From Limnobacter olei (GTDB lineage Bacteria; Pseudomonadota; Gammaproteobacteria; Burkholderiales; Burkholderiaceae_B), in assembly GCF_029087225.1 (NCBI RefSeq), contig NZ_JARFJD010000024.1, forward strand, positions 1-49,904: a DNA stretch of 49,904 nt, in the 5' to 3' direction. How positions within the stretch are numbered: the first letter of the stretch is position 1; each line of letters begins with the position of its first letter. Below are positions 36,967-47,075 of this stretch, piece after piece. The notes under the pieces were generated by a model. The model saw only the letters and a program-made list of their open reading frames with translations, was not told where the DNA came from and did not search any database. The translations under genes and the position numbers were made by a program.

Positions 36967-38205
36967 TCAAACAATATCTCCCATATTGAAGATCGGCATG
37001 TACATGCCCACGATCAGTACGCCCACCAGTATGCCAATAACGCACATGATCATGGGCTCCATGACGGTGGACAGTGTATCCACTTTGTCATCCAGATTGG
37101 TTTCATATTGGTTGGCCAGTCGTTCAAGCATCGAGTCCATCCTGCCCGACTCCTCTCCAATGCGGATCATCTGGATGGATTCTGGTGGGAATAGCCGACT
37201 GTTTTCCATGCTATCGGAAACCCGTCCGCCTGAGGCAACGGCTTGCCGTATTTCAAGCGTGGCGTCCTGAAAGCTTCGAATTTGGGACACACTGGCCACA
37301 GATTCCAGTGCAGAGGTGATGGGTACGCCCGATGCACTCAACGTTGCGAAAGTACGTGTCCAACGGGCATGAACAGCTGTTTTCATCAGGTCGCCAATCA
37401 AAGGTACGCGTAACAGCAGTATGTCCATTGAGTTTTTGAATTTTTGATTTCGACGGTACATCTGAAACAGGCTGTAAACCCCCAAGCCCAATGCAGCAAG
37501 CAGAATCAATCCATACTCTTGAAGAAAATCGGAGGCTTTCAGCAAAAGGGTGGTGAGCAAAGGCAGTTCGGCTTTGAACTGCGAATAAATAGCCTTGAAC
37601 GAGGGCAATACAAACAGCAACATGCCCACGGTAACGCCAACGGCCACGAGCACCACAATGCTTGGGTAAATCATGGCCTTGCGCACTTTTTGTCGAATTC
37701 GCAACGTTTTTTCAATGTGGGTGGCCAGTCGCCCCAGTGCGGCGTCCAGTTCGCCCGCATTTTCGCCGGCAGCCAGGGTGTTACAAAACAGGTTGTCGAA
37801 ACAGCGGGGGTGTTTGCGCATGGCATCGCTGAGTTTCAAACCACTTTCCACATCAGCACGAATGGCCCTCACCACGGTTTGAATTGTCCGTTTGGATTTG
37901 CTGGTCATGCCGCCTGCAATCAAACCGAGGCTTTGTCCCAGCGGGACACCTGACTGGATCATGACCGCAAGTTGTCTGACAAAAGAGGCCACCAAGACCA
38001 ATGGAATTTTGCTGCCGCTGTAAGGTTTTGCTTTTCGAAGCGAGCTGGCTTTAACACCTTGTCGGCTGAGCTGGTAACGGGCATGGTCGATTGACCTGGC
38101 CCGGATTTCGCCGGACCGTGCCTTTTGTGCCTTGCCTTTGGGTTTCTCCGTCCACAAAAACAGCAGTTCCCCTGAAGGGGGTTTCTCTCTCAGGTTTGCA
38201 TTCAT
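36967..38205 (-). CDS. pilC: Type IV pilus inner membrane platform protein PilC
   Basis: PilC is the inner membrane platform of the type IV pilus machine and binds the assembly ATPase PilB. Two copies of the T2SSF domain are seen, one starting FVRQLAVMIQSGVPLGQSL, the other from HARWTRTFATLSASGVPITSA. Membrane segments include IYPSIVVLVAVGVTVGMLLF and the C-terminal MEPMIMCVIGILVGVLIVGM. The length of 412 residues is normal. The N-terminal 25 residues are basic and proline-rich, slightly longer than usual. Confidence 0.95.
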   Translation of the reverse strand: MNANLREKPPSGELLFLWTEKPKGKAQKARSGEIRARSIDHARYQLSRQGVKASSLRKAKPYSGSKIPLVLVASFVRQLAVMIQSGVPLGQSLGLIAGGMTSKSKRTIQTVVRAIRADVESGLKLSDAMRKHPRCFDNLFCNTLAAGENAGELDAALGRLATHIEKTLRIRQKVRKAMIYPSIVVLVAVGVTVGMLLFVLPSFKAIYSQFKAELPLLTTLLLKASDFLQEYGLILLAALGLGVYSLFQMYRRNQKFKNSMDILLLRVPLIGDLMKTAVHARWTRTFATLSASGVPITSALESVASVSQIRSFQDATLEIRQAVASGGRVSDSMENSRLFPPESIQMIRIGEESGRMDSMLERLANQYETNLDDKVDTLSTVMEPMIMCVIGILVGVLIVGMYMPIFNMGDIV

Positions 38206-38225
38206 TGCGCGCGCTCGCAGGCAGA

Positions 38226-39923
38226 TTAATCGGCTTTTGTCGCGCTCAGAATTTCTTCAATGCTGGTGATGCCCAAGCGAACTTTGGCAACGCCCGATTC
38301 GCTCATGCTGGCAATGCCCTCTTGGCGGGCAAGGCGCTCCAAGTCGAGCGCGGATGCACCCGAAATGATCAGTTCCTGCATGGCCTCGGATACGGGTAAC
38401 ACTTCATAAATCCCGGTGCGACCTGAGTATCCTGTGCCATTGCAGGCCTCACAGCCCACCGCGCAGAAGGGTGTCCAATCCTCTTGGGGGACCTCTTTCA
38501 ACAGACCTGAAGTGGTTAATGCCTGTAGCCCTAGCGGGTGCGGTGACTTGCAATTGCACAGTTTTCGCACCAGCCGTTGCGCAATAATCAGGCTGACAGA
38601 GGAGGCGATGTTGAAGGTTTCAACGCCCATGTTTTTTAAGCGAATGATGGACGACACGGCATCGTTGGTGTGCAAGGTGGACAGTACCTTGTGACCCGTT
38701 TGTGACGCCTTGATTGAAATATCGGCTGTTTCAAGGTCGCGGATTTCACCGACCATAATGACGTCGGGATCCTGGCGCAGCAGGGCTCGCAGGGCTTTGG
38801 CAAAGGTCAAGCCGATCCGCTCGTTGATGTTGACCTGGTTGATTCCCGGCAGGTTGATTTCCGCAGGGTCTTCGACAGTGCTGATGTTGATGGAATCGTT
38901 GTTCAGCATTTGCAGAAAGGTGTACAGCGACACCGTTTTGCCGCTACCCGTGGGGCCAGTGACCAGAATCATGCCGTGTGGTTTCGCCAAGGCTTTTTCA
39001 ACTGCCGCGCGCTGGGTGTTGTCAAAACCGAGTTGCTCAAGCTTCAGCAGTGATTTGCTGGAGTCGAGCAAACGCATCACGATTTTCTCACCAAACAGGG
39101 TAGGCAGCGTACTGACCCGGAAGTCGATTTTGCGTTCATCGGCCCCCAGGGTCAGTCGAATGCGGCCGTCTTGGGGTACCCGGGTTTCGGTGGTGTTCAA
39201 GCGGCTCATGATCTTGATTCGCGCCGCGATTTTTGATTTTGCGGCGAGCGGCGGCTGCGAGGTTTCCTGAAGCACGCCGTCAATTCGGAATCGAACCCGG
39301 TAACTTTTCTCATAGGGTTCAAAGTGAATGTCGGAGGCACCTTTTTTCAGGGCATCACTGAGCACTCTCTGAACGAATCGCACAATGGGCGCATCGTCGA
39401 CATCTGGCGAAGCTTCCTCGTTGTTCGAATTACCTGCATCTGATTCAACCTCGGTCAGCAGGCTTTCATCCATGCCCTGAGAGGGGTCGTTTTTTTCAAT
39501 CCGGTTGAGCAACTTGTCATATTCAACTACCACAGGCTCTACTTGCAGTTGAGTACGAAATTTCAGTTGCTGAATGGTACTCAGGTCGGTGGGGTCGGCC
39601 ATGGCTACGCTGAGCGAGCCGTGGCGGCGATTCAATACAAAAGCCTCCAGCCCCCTCTCAGCTTGAATCAAATCTGACTCAAGGCCTTCGCGGGTATCGT
39701 CAAACTGGCTGAGGTCGAGCAAAGGGTAGCCAAAATGCTGCGAAACGGTGCTGGCCAAAAGCTCGGCACTCACCAATCCGTTGTTCACAATCCACTCGGC
39801 CACTGAACGGCCTTGGGCTTCCTCGGCGGTCAATTGCTCCAGCTGGGCATTGTCCAGAATTCCTTTGGCGGTCAGTGCCCGCACAAGCCCCGAGCTTTTG
39901 ACAATTGCACTACTGATGCTCAT
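38226..39923 (-). CDS. pilB: Type IV pilus assembly ATPase PilB
   Basis: PilB is the hexameric ATPase that powers pilus extension. It has an N-terminal MshEN/T2SSE domain (residues 1-130) and the GspE core. Walker A is in ILVTGPTGSGKTVSLYTFL, followed by the Asp box in ISTVEDPAEINLPGI, Walker B in RQDPDVIMVGEIRD, and the His box in LSTLHTNDAVSS. The zinc tetracysteine is C-x-C in LCNCK and C-x-x-C in CEACNGTGY. The length of 565 residues is standard. AAGGA lies upstream of the ATG. It starts the pil part of this minus-strand run. Confidence 0.96.
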   Translation of the reverse strand: MSISSAIVKSSGLVRALTAKGILDNAQLEQLTAEEAQGRSVAEWIVNNGLVSAELLASTVSQHFGYPLLDLSQFDDTREGLESDLIQAERGLEAFVLNRRHGSLSVAMADPTDLSTIQQLKFRTQLQVEPVVVEYDKLLNRIEKNDPSQGMDESLLTEVESDAGNSNNEEASPDVDDAPIVRFVQRVLSDALKKGASDIHFEPYEKSYRVRFRIDGVLQETSQPPLAAKSKIAARIKIMSRLNTTETRVPQDGRIRLTLGADERKIDFRVSTLPTLFGEKIVMRLLDSSKSLLKLEQLGFDNTQRAAVEKALAKPHGMILVTGPTGSGKTVSLYTFLQMLNNDSINISTVEDPAEINLPGINQVNINERIGLTFAKALRALLRQDPDVIMVGEIRDLETADISIKASQTGHKVLSTLHTNDAVSSIIRLKNMGVETFNIASSVSLIIAQRLVRKLCNCKSPHPLGLQALTTSGLLKEVPQEDWTPFCAVGCEACNGTGYSGRTGIYEVLPVSEAMQELIISGASALDLERLARQEGIASMSESGVAKVRLGITSIEEILSATKAD

Positions 39924-40031
39924 AGATCAAGGTCCTTGAAAGTGAACGGTTTGGATCAACAGCTGTATTGCCCAACTATGCGTATTCAGTATGTACTTAT
40001 CAATCACCTAGGCGGATGTTTTTCATGCAGA

Positions 40032-41024
40032 TCAACTGTTGCGATTCACCGCAACATCGCACAACATGGCCAGTGCTTCGGTGTAAGGATTGCCGGTCAG
40101 CGTCCCTAGGCGGGTTTTGGCCGATTCGGAAAGTGCCTGTGCCTTGTCTCGGGTGTAGGCCAGCGAGCCGGTCTGCTCAATGCTTGCCATGATGGCGTTG
40201 ACATCCTGAGTGCCACCGTTGGCAATTGCGTCCCGAATTTGGGTTTGTACTTGCGGTGCAGCATGTTGCATCGCATGAATCAGGGGCAGGGTGGGTTTGC
40301 CTTCACGAAGGTCGTCGCCCACGTTTTTGCCCAAAGCAGCACTTTCTCCTGCGTAGTCGAGCACGTCGTCGATCAGCTGAAAAGCGCTGCCTACTTCTGC
40401 GCCAAATCGACCCAGGTTGGCGACCGCCTCCTTGCTTTGACCGGTCACAATGCCCGCCAGGCGGCACGATGCCTCAAATAGCTTCGCGGTTTTGAAGTCG
40501 ATGACTTGCATGTATCGAGCTTCAGTGACATCGGGGTCTTTGCAGTTCAACAACTGCAATACTTCGCCTTCAGCGATGGTGTTGGTGGCTTCCGACAGCA
40601 CGTCCATGACGTCCATCAAGCCAATTTTTACCATCATCTGAAACGAGCGGGAGTACAGGAAGTCGCCCACCAGCACCGCAGCAGAATTTCCGTACTCGGC
40701 ATTGGCAGTCAGGCGCCCTCGGCGCATGTCTGATTCATCGACCACATCGTCGTGCAGCAGTGTGGCCGTGTGAATGAATTCAACAATTGCTGCCAATTCA
40801 ATGGCTTGCTGCATTTGTTGCGGGTTGGCGCCCAGTGCCCGGGCTGTCAAAATGACCAATGCGGGGCGCAGGCGTTTTCCACCTGCGTTGATGATGTAAT
40901 CGCTGATCTGGTTGATCAGGCTGACCTCGGAGTGCAGACTTGTTCGAATAACCTTATCAAGTTGCTGCATGTCGGCCGCGATGGGGGACAACACACTTTT
41001 CACACTGGGCGCTGGGCTGGGCAT
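40032..41024 (-). CDS. ispB: Octaprenyl diphosphate synthase (long-chain trans-prenyl transferase)
   Basis: IspB extends farnesyl diphosphate with isopentenyl units to make the ubiquinone side chain. The two aspartate-rich motifs are in LLHDDVVDESDMRRG (first) and QLIDDVLDYAGE (second). GGKRLRPALVIL near residue 50 binds isopentenyl diphosphate. The small residue pattern upstream of the first motif (AAIVEFIHTATLLHD) fits a long-chain product, but the chain length cannot be fixed by eye. The length of 330 residues is typical. It diverges from rplU across a 190-base spacer. Confidence 0.94.
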   Translation of the reverse strand: MPSPAPSVKSVLSPIAADMQQLDKVIRTSLHSEVSLINQISDYIINAGGKRLRPALVILTARALGANPQQMQQAIELAAIVEFIHTATLLHDDVVDESDMRRGRLTANAEYGNSAAVLVGDFLYSRSFQMMVKIGLMDVMDVLSEATNTIAEGEVLQLLNCKDPDVTEARYMQVIDFKTAKLFEASCRLAGIVTGQSKEAVANLGRFGAEVGSAFQLIDDVLDYAGESAALGKNVGDDLREGKPTLPLIHAMQHAAPQVQTQIRDAIANGGTQDVNAIMASIEQTGSLAYTRDKAQALSESAKTRLGTLTGNPYTEALAMLCDVAVNRNS

Positions 41025-41131
41025 GGGTTCACTGCATGTCTGGATGATTTATGTTGCGCATATTGTACTTGAGGGTGTTTGCCAAAAGCCGCGTTTCGTG
41101 AGCAGAATGAACGATGAATGATCACAAGGCT

Positions 41132-41160
41132 TTGACAACATTGCACTTTCCAAGCATAAT
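41132..41160 (+). promoter_or_regulatory. Strong promoter of rplU-rpmA
   Basis: TTGACA (41132-41137, a perfect consensus) and CATAAT (41155-41160) are exactly 17 bases apart. The start should be near 41167. In the leader CCGAA and TTCGG around TTTT (41171-41184) form a small hairpin, and TTAGAGG precedes the rplU ATG. Confidence 0.8.
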
Positions 41161-41215
41161 TGCGGGCTATCCGAATTTTTTCGGGTTTATATCATTGAAA
41201 GTTTAGAGGTCAACT

Positions 41216-41527
41216 ATGTACGCGGTCATAAAAACCGGTGGTAAACAATACAAGGTTATCGCTGGTGAAAAACTTAAAGTAGAACAGATACCTGCTGACA
41301 TTGGCCAAGAAATCTCTCTGGACGAAGTGCTTGCCGTTGGTAGCGGTGACACCGTAAAAGTGGGTACTCCACTGGTTCAAGGGGCTTCGGTCAAGGCAGT
41401 TGTTTTGGCACACGGTCGTCACGACAAAGTGAAGATCTTCAAGATGCGTCGTCGCAAGCACTATCAAAAGCGTCAAGGCCATCGCCAGAACTTCACTCAA
41501 ATCCAGATCCAAGCCATCAACGCTTGA
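41216..41527 (+). CDS. rplU: 50S ribosomal protein L21
   Basis: L21 binds 23S rRNA in the large subunit. The opening [28 protein letters not shown], and the C-terminal [18 protein letters not shown] signature are diagnostic. The length of 103 residues is standard. It is the first gene of the rplU-rpmA pair, under the strong promoter at 41132. Confidence 0.98.
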   Translation: MYAVIKTGGKQYKVIAGEKLKVEQIPADIGQEISLDEVLAVGSGDTVKVGTPLVQGASVKAVVLAHGRHDKVKIFKMRRRKHYQKRQGHRQNFTQIQIQAINA

Positions 41528-41543
41528 TAGAGGAGAATGACTC

Positions 41544-41804
41544 ATGGCAAGTAAGAAAGGCGGCGGCTCTACGCGCAACGGACGTGACTCAGAAGCCAAG
41601 CGACTGGGTGTGAAGGTGTTTGGCGGTCAGGCGATCAACGCCGGCGGCATTATCATTCGCCAACGCGGCACACGTTTTCATGCTGGCGACAACGTCGGCA
41701 TGGGCAAAGATCACACATTGTTTGCACTGACAGACGGTCAGGTGCAGTTCTCAGTGAAAGGCGCTTTGCGTCGCAAAACTGTGAGCGTGGTCAGCGAAGG
41801 CTAA
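41544..41804 (+). CDS. rpmA: 50S ribosomal protein L27
   Basis: L27 reaches with its N-terminus into the peptidyl transferase centre. The opening [20 protein letters not shown] and the [20 protein letters not shown] block are diagnostic. The length of 86 residues is normal. No extra N-terminal cleavage segment is present, as expected outside Firmicutes. AGAGGAG stands before the ATG, and an intrinsic terminator follows. Confidence 0.98.
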   Translation: MASKKGGGSTRNGRDSEAKRLGVKVFGGQAINAGGIIIRQRGTRFHAGDNVGMGKDHTLFALTDGQVQFSVKGALRRKTVSVVSEG

Positions 41805-41838
41805 TCCCTTCGTTTGCACCGCACACCGTGCTTGGTCC

Positions 41839-41865
41839 AATAGCCCTGCATTGCAGGGCTATTTT
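41839..41865 (+). terminator. Intrinsic terminator after rpmA
   Basis: AATAGCCCTGC (41839-41849) pairs with GCAGGGCTATT (41853-41863) over eleven bases with a three-base loop and is followed by TTCGTTTT. It should end or attenuate the rplU-rpmA transcript. obgE starts about 85 bases later and may use its own promoter or partial read-through. Confidence 0.88.
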
Positions 41866-41929
41866 CGTTTTGGGCCAGGTGCATTCGTTTTTAAAGTAAA
41901 TCGGCACAGCTGTCGGGCGCGGTCGTTAG

Positions 41930-43066
<1,137 letters not shown>

Positions 43067-43071
43067 TTTCC

Positions 43072-44193
43072 GTGGCAGAGAAATCTCTGGCAAATCAACG
43101 TGTGGTGGTCAAAGTAGGCAGCTCCCTTGTTACCAAAGGTGGCAAGGGTGTGGACATGGAGTCCATTCGTGCCTGGGCAGCGCAAATTGCCGAATTGACC
43201 AACCAAGGCTGCGAGGTGGTGCTGGTGTCCTCGGGCGCGATTGCCGAGGGCATGAAGCGCTTGAAATGGGCCAAGCGCCCGCGCGAAATTCATGAGCTAC
43301 AAGCCGCTGCTGCGGTGGGGCAGATGGGTTTGGTTCACGCCTATGAAATCGGCTTTGCTGAACATGGCTTGGTGTGCGCGCAGGTGCTGCTAACCCATGC
43401 CGACCTGGCGGATCGCGAACGTTACCTGAATGCACGTTCCACCCTGTATTCCTTGTTGGGCCACAAAGTGGTGCCCATCATCAATGAAAACGACACCGTG
43501 GTCACTGACGAAATTCGCTTTGGTGACAACGACACCTTGGGTGCCTTGGTCACTAACTTGGTGGAAGCGGACACCTTGGTTATTTTGACCGATCAAGTGG
43601 GGCTTTACAGCGCTGACCCACGCAAGAACCCAGACGCCAAATTCATTCACCAGGAAACCGCGGGCAACCCAGAGCTTGAAAAAATGGCAGGCGGTGCTGG
43701 CAGCAGTGTAGGCACTGGCGGCATGATCACGAAAATTCTGGCGGCAAAGCGCGCCGCGCGCAGTGGTGCTGCAACAGTCATTGCCAGTGGGCACGAGCCC
43801 AATGTGCTCGTTCGTCTGATGAAGGGCGAATCTGTGGGTACCTACCTGAAAGCACCACTGGGTCGCCTGGCTGCGCGAAAGCAATGGATGGCTGACCATT
43901 TGAAATTGAAAGGCTCACTCTTGCTGGATGCGGGTGCCGCAGAGGCTTTGCGCAAGAAAAAGGGCAGCCTTCTGCCGATTGGTGTTACCGGTTGTCAGGG
44001 TAATTTCCAGCGTGGTGACGTGGTCGCCTGCCTAAGCCCCGAAGGCGAGGAAGTCGCGCGTGGCCTGGTGAACTATGCGGCTGCTGAGGTCAAAAAAATT
44101 GCCAAGCAGCCTACCAGCGCGATAGAGTCCATCCTTGGTTATCTGGATGAACCTGAGCTGATTCACCGCGACAACATGGTGGTATTGGCCTAA
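43072..44193 (+). CDS. proB: Glutamate 5-kinase
   Basis: ProB phosphorylates glutamate in the first step of proline synthesis. The amino acid kinase domain shows [33 protein letters not shown], the [20 protein letters not shown] block and [20 protein letters not shown] domain covers the C-terminal 95 residues ([20 protein letters not shown]). The start is GTG at 43072 with AGGAG upstream. Adjacency to obgE is typical of Burkholderiales, where rppH and proS usually follow closely. Confidence 0.96.
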   Translation: MAEKSLANQRVVVKVGSSLVTKGGKGVDMESIRAWAAQIAELTNQGCEVVLVSSGAIAEGMKRLKWAKRPREIHELQAAAAVGQMGLVHAYEIGFAEHGLVCAQVLLTHADLADRERYLNARSTLYSLLGHKVVPIINENDTVVTDEIRFGDNDTLGALVTNLVEADTLVILTDQVGLYSADPRKNPDAKFIHQETAGNPELEKMAGGAGSSVGTGGMITKILAAKRAARSGAATVIASGHEPNVLVRLMKGESVGTYLKAPLGRLAARKQWMADHLKLKGSLLLDAGAAEALRKKKGSLLPIGVTGCQGNFQRGDVVACLSPEGEEVARGLVNYAAAEVKKIAKQPTSAIESILGYLDEPELIHRDNMVVLA

Positions 44194-44212
44194 CACGAAT
44201 TGGAGTGCGCCT

Positions 44213-45070
44213 ATGGAACTGTCGATGTGGAAAAACAGCGGGCAGTTATTTGAATGGAAAGGCCACTCCATATTTGTGCAAGACACAGCCGCCGCCAACA
44301 AACCCGTTCTGCTGCTCATTCATGGTTTTCCCACCGCCAGTTACGATTTTCACTTGATGTGGCCTGAACTGGCCGAAACTCATCGCCTGATTGCATTTGA
44401 CATGCTGGGGTATGGCTATTCCGACAAGCCGCGCACCTGGCAGCATTCCATTTTTAATCAGGCCGACATTGCAGAAGCCTTGCTGAAAAGCAAAGGCATT
44501 GATGCATGCACCATGATCACTCACGATGTGGGAGACACCGTGGGGCAAGAATTGCTTGCGCGCCACGCTGAAGGAAAACTGGGTTTCCGATTGAATCGCG
44601 TCGTGATGTTCAATGGTGGTCTGTTTCCTGAAACACACCGCGCCATTCTGGTCCAAAAACTGCTGCTCAGCCCGCTGGGCTTTGTATTCACACGCTTGAT
44701 GAAAAAGGAAAAGTTGGCGGCCAGCCTTCGCAGCGTGTGCTCGGAAGGGCTGAGCGATGCCGACATTGATGCGGCGTGGACGTTGATGGCCCACAAAAAA
44801 GGAAACTTGTGCATGCACCTGCTGATTCAGTACATGCGTGAGAGGCGAGAAAACCGCGACCGTTGGGTGCATGCCTTGCAGAGGGCCGACATGCCCTTTG
44901 CGCTAATCGACGGTGTTGAAGATCCCATTTCCGGCGAACACATGGTGCAGCGCTTTGAGGAACTGGTGCCTGGCAAACAAACCATTCGACTGGCTGGTTT
45001 GGGGCACTATCCGCATTTAGAAGACGCGGCGAAAGTGTTGGCTGTTTTAAAGCCATTGCTTGCGCACTAG
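44213..45070 (+). CDS. Alpha/beta hydrolase (MEST/haloalkane-dehalogenase-like)
   Basis: The protein has the alpha/beta hydrolase fold with the oxyanion motif LIHGFPTASYDF. The nucleophile position reads ITHDVGDTVGQELL, that is aspartate in an H-D-x-G-D context, as in haloalkane dehalogenases, epoxide hydrolases and the MEST/PEG1 group, rather than the G-x-S-x-G of esterases. The acid is probably in DGVEDPIS, and the catalytic histidine in LAGLGHYPHLED. The length of 285 residues fits and there is no signal peptide. TTGGAG lies upstream. The substrate is unknown. It follows proB by 20 bases and could be co-transcribed. Confidence 0.85.
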   Translation: MELSMWKNSGQLFEWKGHSIFVQDTAAANKPVLLLIHGFPTASYDFHLMWPELAETHRLIAFDMLGYGYSDKPRTWQHSIFNQADIAEALLKSKGIDACTMITHDVGDTVGQELLARHAEGKLGFRLNRVVMFNGGLFPETHRAILVQKLLLSPLGFVFTRLMKKEKLAASLRSVCSEGLSDADIDAAWTLMAHKKGNLCMHLLIQYMRERRENRDRWVHALQRADMPFALIDGVEDPISGEHMVQRFEELVPGKQTIRLAGLGHYPHLEDAAKVLAVLKPLLAH

Positions 45071-45153
45071 CCCGATTTTGATTAACCCAAAATAGTGGTT
45101 TTTGCTCTGCATTATCTCTGTTGATACGCTTCGCCTTTTCTTAAAGGGTAGCC

Positions 45154-45714
45154 ATGTCATACGAGGTGGATTACGAATTTCTTTCCAAATTAGAGGGCGG
45201 GTGCAGAACCGGCGGCTACATACCTGATTTGGAAAAAAGTAAAAGCGGCGTAACAATTGCAACGGGCTTTGATTTGGGAGCCCGTAACGAGGATGATCTA
45301 CGTCGACTTGGCATTCAGGGTTCTCTACTTAAAAAGTTGGCACCTTATCTTGGACTGAAAAAGCATGACGCTGCCAGGAAACTCGAGAAAAGCCCGCTAA
45401 GCATTTCTACGACCGAATGTCTACAAATTGATCAAGTGGTTAAAACCCATTATTTAACGCAACTGGCCAAACGTTATAACAACGCAATTTCAAGCAGTGC
45501 CACGAAATTCGAAGATCTAAAGCCTGAGTTTCAAACTGTAATTACCTCGGTATCTTTTCAACATGGGCTGGAATTGGCCCGATCCGCACCCAAGTTTTGG
45601 GCTTCGGTCGTCGCTCAGGATTGGAAGCTGGCGGTCAAAATACTTCGCAATTTCGAGGATCAATACCCCACAAGAAGAAATAAAGAAGCGGACTTAATGG
45701 AGAAGGCACTTTGA
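45154..45714 (+). CDS. Pesticin/T4-lysozyme-like muramidase domain protein
   Basis: The whole protein (186 residues) resembles the C-terminal muramidase domain of pesticin, a T4-lysozyme-like fold that cuts the MurNAc-GlcNAc bond. The signature runs FLSKLEGGCRTGGYIPD, SKSGVTIATGFDLGARN, KLAPYLGLKKHDAARKL, TVITSVSFQHGL and the late LRNFEDQYPTRRNKEADL. Glu14, Thr34 and Asp40 are likely catalytic, since the six-residue Thr-Asp spacing matches what I recall for pesticin. There is no signal peptide and no receptor or translocation domain, so export would need another route. AAAGGG precedes the ATG. G+C is low (about 48% in one row). The next gene overlaps by four bases. Confidence 0.75.
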   Translation: MSYEVDYEFLSKLEGGCRTGGYIPDLEKSKSGVTIATGFDLGARNEDDLRRLGIQGSLLKKLAPYLGLKKHDAARKLEKSPLSISTTECLQIDQVVKTHYLTQLAKRYNNAISSSATKFEDLKPEFQTVITSVSFQHGLELARSAPKFWASVVAQDWKLAVKILRNFEDQYPTRRNKEADLMEKAL

Positions 45715-46343
45715 GAAACTACCTGCTATCTTTCGTTGCTGCGCTTATTGGTTGTTCAAGTGCCGAATCCCCGCAAAACGATTATTTCTGGCTTGATCCA
45801 AATGTGCAGGAGAAAGTACAAAACTCATCCGAGGAGCTATTAATTTCTAGACCTTTGCTTGAATTGACCAATGGCAGTACCGTAAGCAACTGTGAACAAT
45901 ATTTCCGACATGAAGGTGGTGTTGCCGAGTCGGCAGCGAACTACGCTGCACGCTCGCATTATTTGATCTGCGATGCATTGAAGCTGGCTGAAACATGGCC
46001 GCCAAAGCCCGACGGCAAGCCGCTTGATGAAGACCTGTCCTTGTGTTCAAGCTTAAATTTGACCAGTTTCAGGCATTCTCTTCGACCACGTATTGAAGCG
46101 GATGGCGCCACGCTGACCCAATTGTTTGGCGAGGAAGCGATACAGGGATTGAATACCTGTAGTTTCCAAGGAGAGGGTCGAAATTTTGTCCTGAATGCGG
46201 TTTTGCTTGTTCAGGAAAAGGAAAGGCCAAAAAGGATGTGGGTGTGGGTGATCGATGAAATATTGGACGCGAGTTATCGCTCTTATGTTCCGGTGTGGTT
46301 TGTTTTCGACGAGTCCAAAAGCATGTGGATTGCTACCCAATAA
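45711..46343 (+). CDS. Lipoprotein of unknown function, coupled to the muramidase gene
   Basis: The start is TTG at 45711, overlapping the muramidase stop as TTGA, which indicates coupled translation. Residues 1-15 form a lipoprotein signal with lipobox LIGC (Cys15). Serine at the next position points to the outer membrane rather than inner membrane retention. The mature part has four cysteines (C61, C87, C112, C150), enough for two disulfides. I do not recognise a family. By position it could be an immunity or lysozyme-inhibitor lipoprotein protecting the periplasm, but that is inference. Sampled rows are about 38-40% G+C, against about 67% in a proB row. An intrinsic terminator directly follows. 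Confidence 0.7.
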   Translation: MRNYLLSFVAALIGCSSAESPQNDYFWLDPNVQEKVQNSSEELLISRPLLELTNGSTVSNCEQYFRHEGGVAESAANYAARSHYLICDALKLAETWPPKPDGKPLDEDLSLCSSLNLTSFRHSLRPRIEADGATLTQLFGEEAIQGLNTCSFQGEGRNFVLNAVLLVQEKERPKRMWVWVIDEILDASYRSYVPVWFVFDESKSMWIATQ

Positions 46344-46376
46344 AAAAAACGCGAACCATTTGGTTCGCGTTTTTTT
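46343..46376. terminator. Bidirectional intrinsic terminator
   Basis: A run of A followed by CGCGAACC (46343-46357) pairs with GGTTCGCG and a run of T (46362-46376), with loop ATTT. With A7 before and T7 after, it works on both strands. It separates the lipoprotein gene from the convergent rppH and overlaps the last bases of both reading frames. Confidence 0.92.
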
Positions 46377-46935
46377 ATGTCGACTCAGGTTTTGCTTGGG
46401 TTTCCTCGGTTTTCACGGCTGGTTCCCAGTGATCCCCCCTAGGCAGTCGCCTTGGGTCATTTCTGGAAAACAGCAGTTTGGCCAACTCTCCCAATGCTTG
46501 TTTGTACACTTCCCGTTTGAAATCAATTACGTTTTCAAGTGGAACCCAATACTCGTTCCAACGCCAGGCATCAAATTCGGGGTGTTCAGTGGCCCGCAGG
46601 CTGACATCACAATCCCTTCCAACCAATTTCAGCAAAAACCAGATTTGTTTCTGGCCTTTGTAGCTTCCCCGCCATTCCCGTCGAATCCAGTGATCGGGCA
46701 CGGTGTACCGCAACCAATTCCTGGTTCTTCCTATAATTTCAACATGTTCTGGCAACAAGCCAACTTCTTCGTGGAGTTCCCGGTACATGGCTTGTTCAGG
46801 CGATTCACCATGTTTAATTCCGCCCTGCGGAAATTGCCAGGAATGTTCACGAATTCGCTTACCCCAAAAGACCTGCTTTCGGGAATTGGTCAAAATAATG
46901 CCGACGTTGGGACGGTAGCCTTCTTTATCAAGCAT
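46375..46935 (-). CDS. rppH: RNA pyrophosphohydrolase
   Basis: RppH removes pyrophosphate from the 5' end of mRNA, which starts RNase E-dependent decay. The opening [28 protein letters not shown], the Nudix box from [18 protein letters not shown] into [18 protein letters not shown] and [10 protein letters not shown] are all characteristic. ATG 46935 was chosen because the family begins there. The frame is open for 21 further codons to 46998. A polar C-terminal tail of about 35 residues is extra to the core. It converges on the muramidase-lipoprotein pair across a shared terminator. Confidence 0.96.
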   Translation of the reverse strand: MLDKEGYRPNVGIILTNSRKQVFWGKRIREHSWQFPQGGIKHGESPEQAMYRELHEEVGLLPEHVEIIGRTRNWLRYTVPDHWIRREWRGSYKGQKQIWFLLKLVGRDCDVSLRATEHPEFDAWRWNEYWVPLENVIDFKREVYKQALGELAKLLFSRNDPRRLPRGDHWEPAVKTEETQAKPEST

Positions 46936-47075
46936 ACGCGCCCCGCAGATTTCTTTACAATTCACAGTCATTATAAGCACCAGCCTGCGTTTGTACACCT
47001 AGGGTATCCGCGCTGCGGGCGGATAAAAGTACAATCGCAGTTCTAACCAATTCATTACTCACGAGTTTTTTGCAA

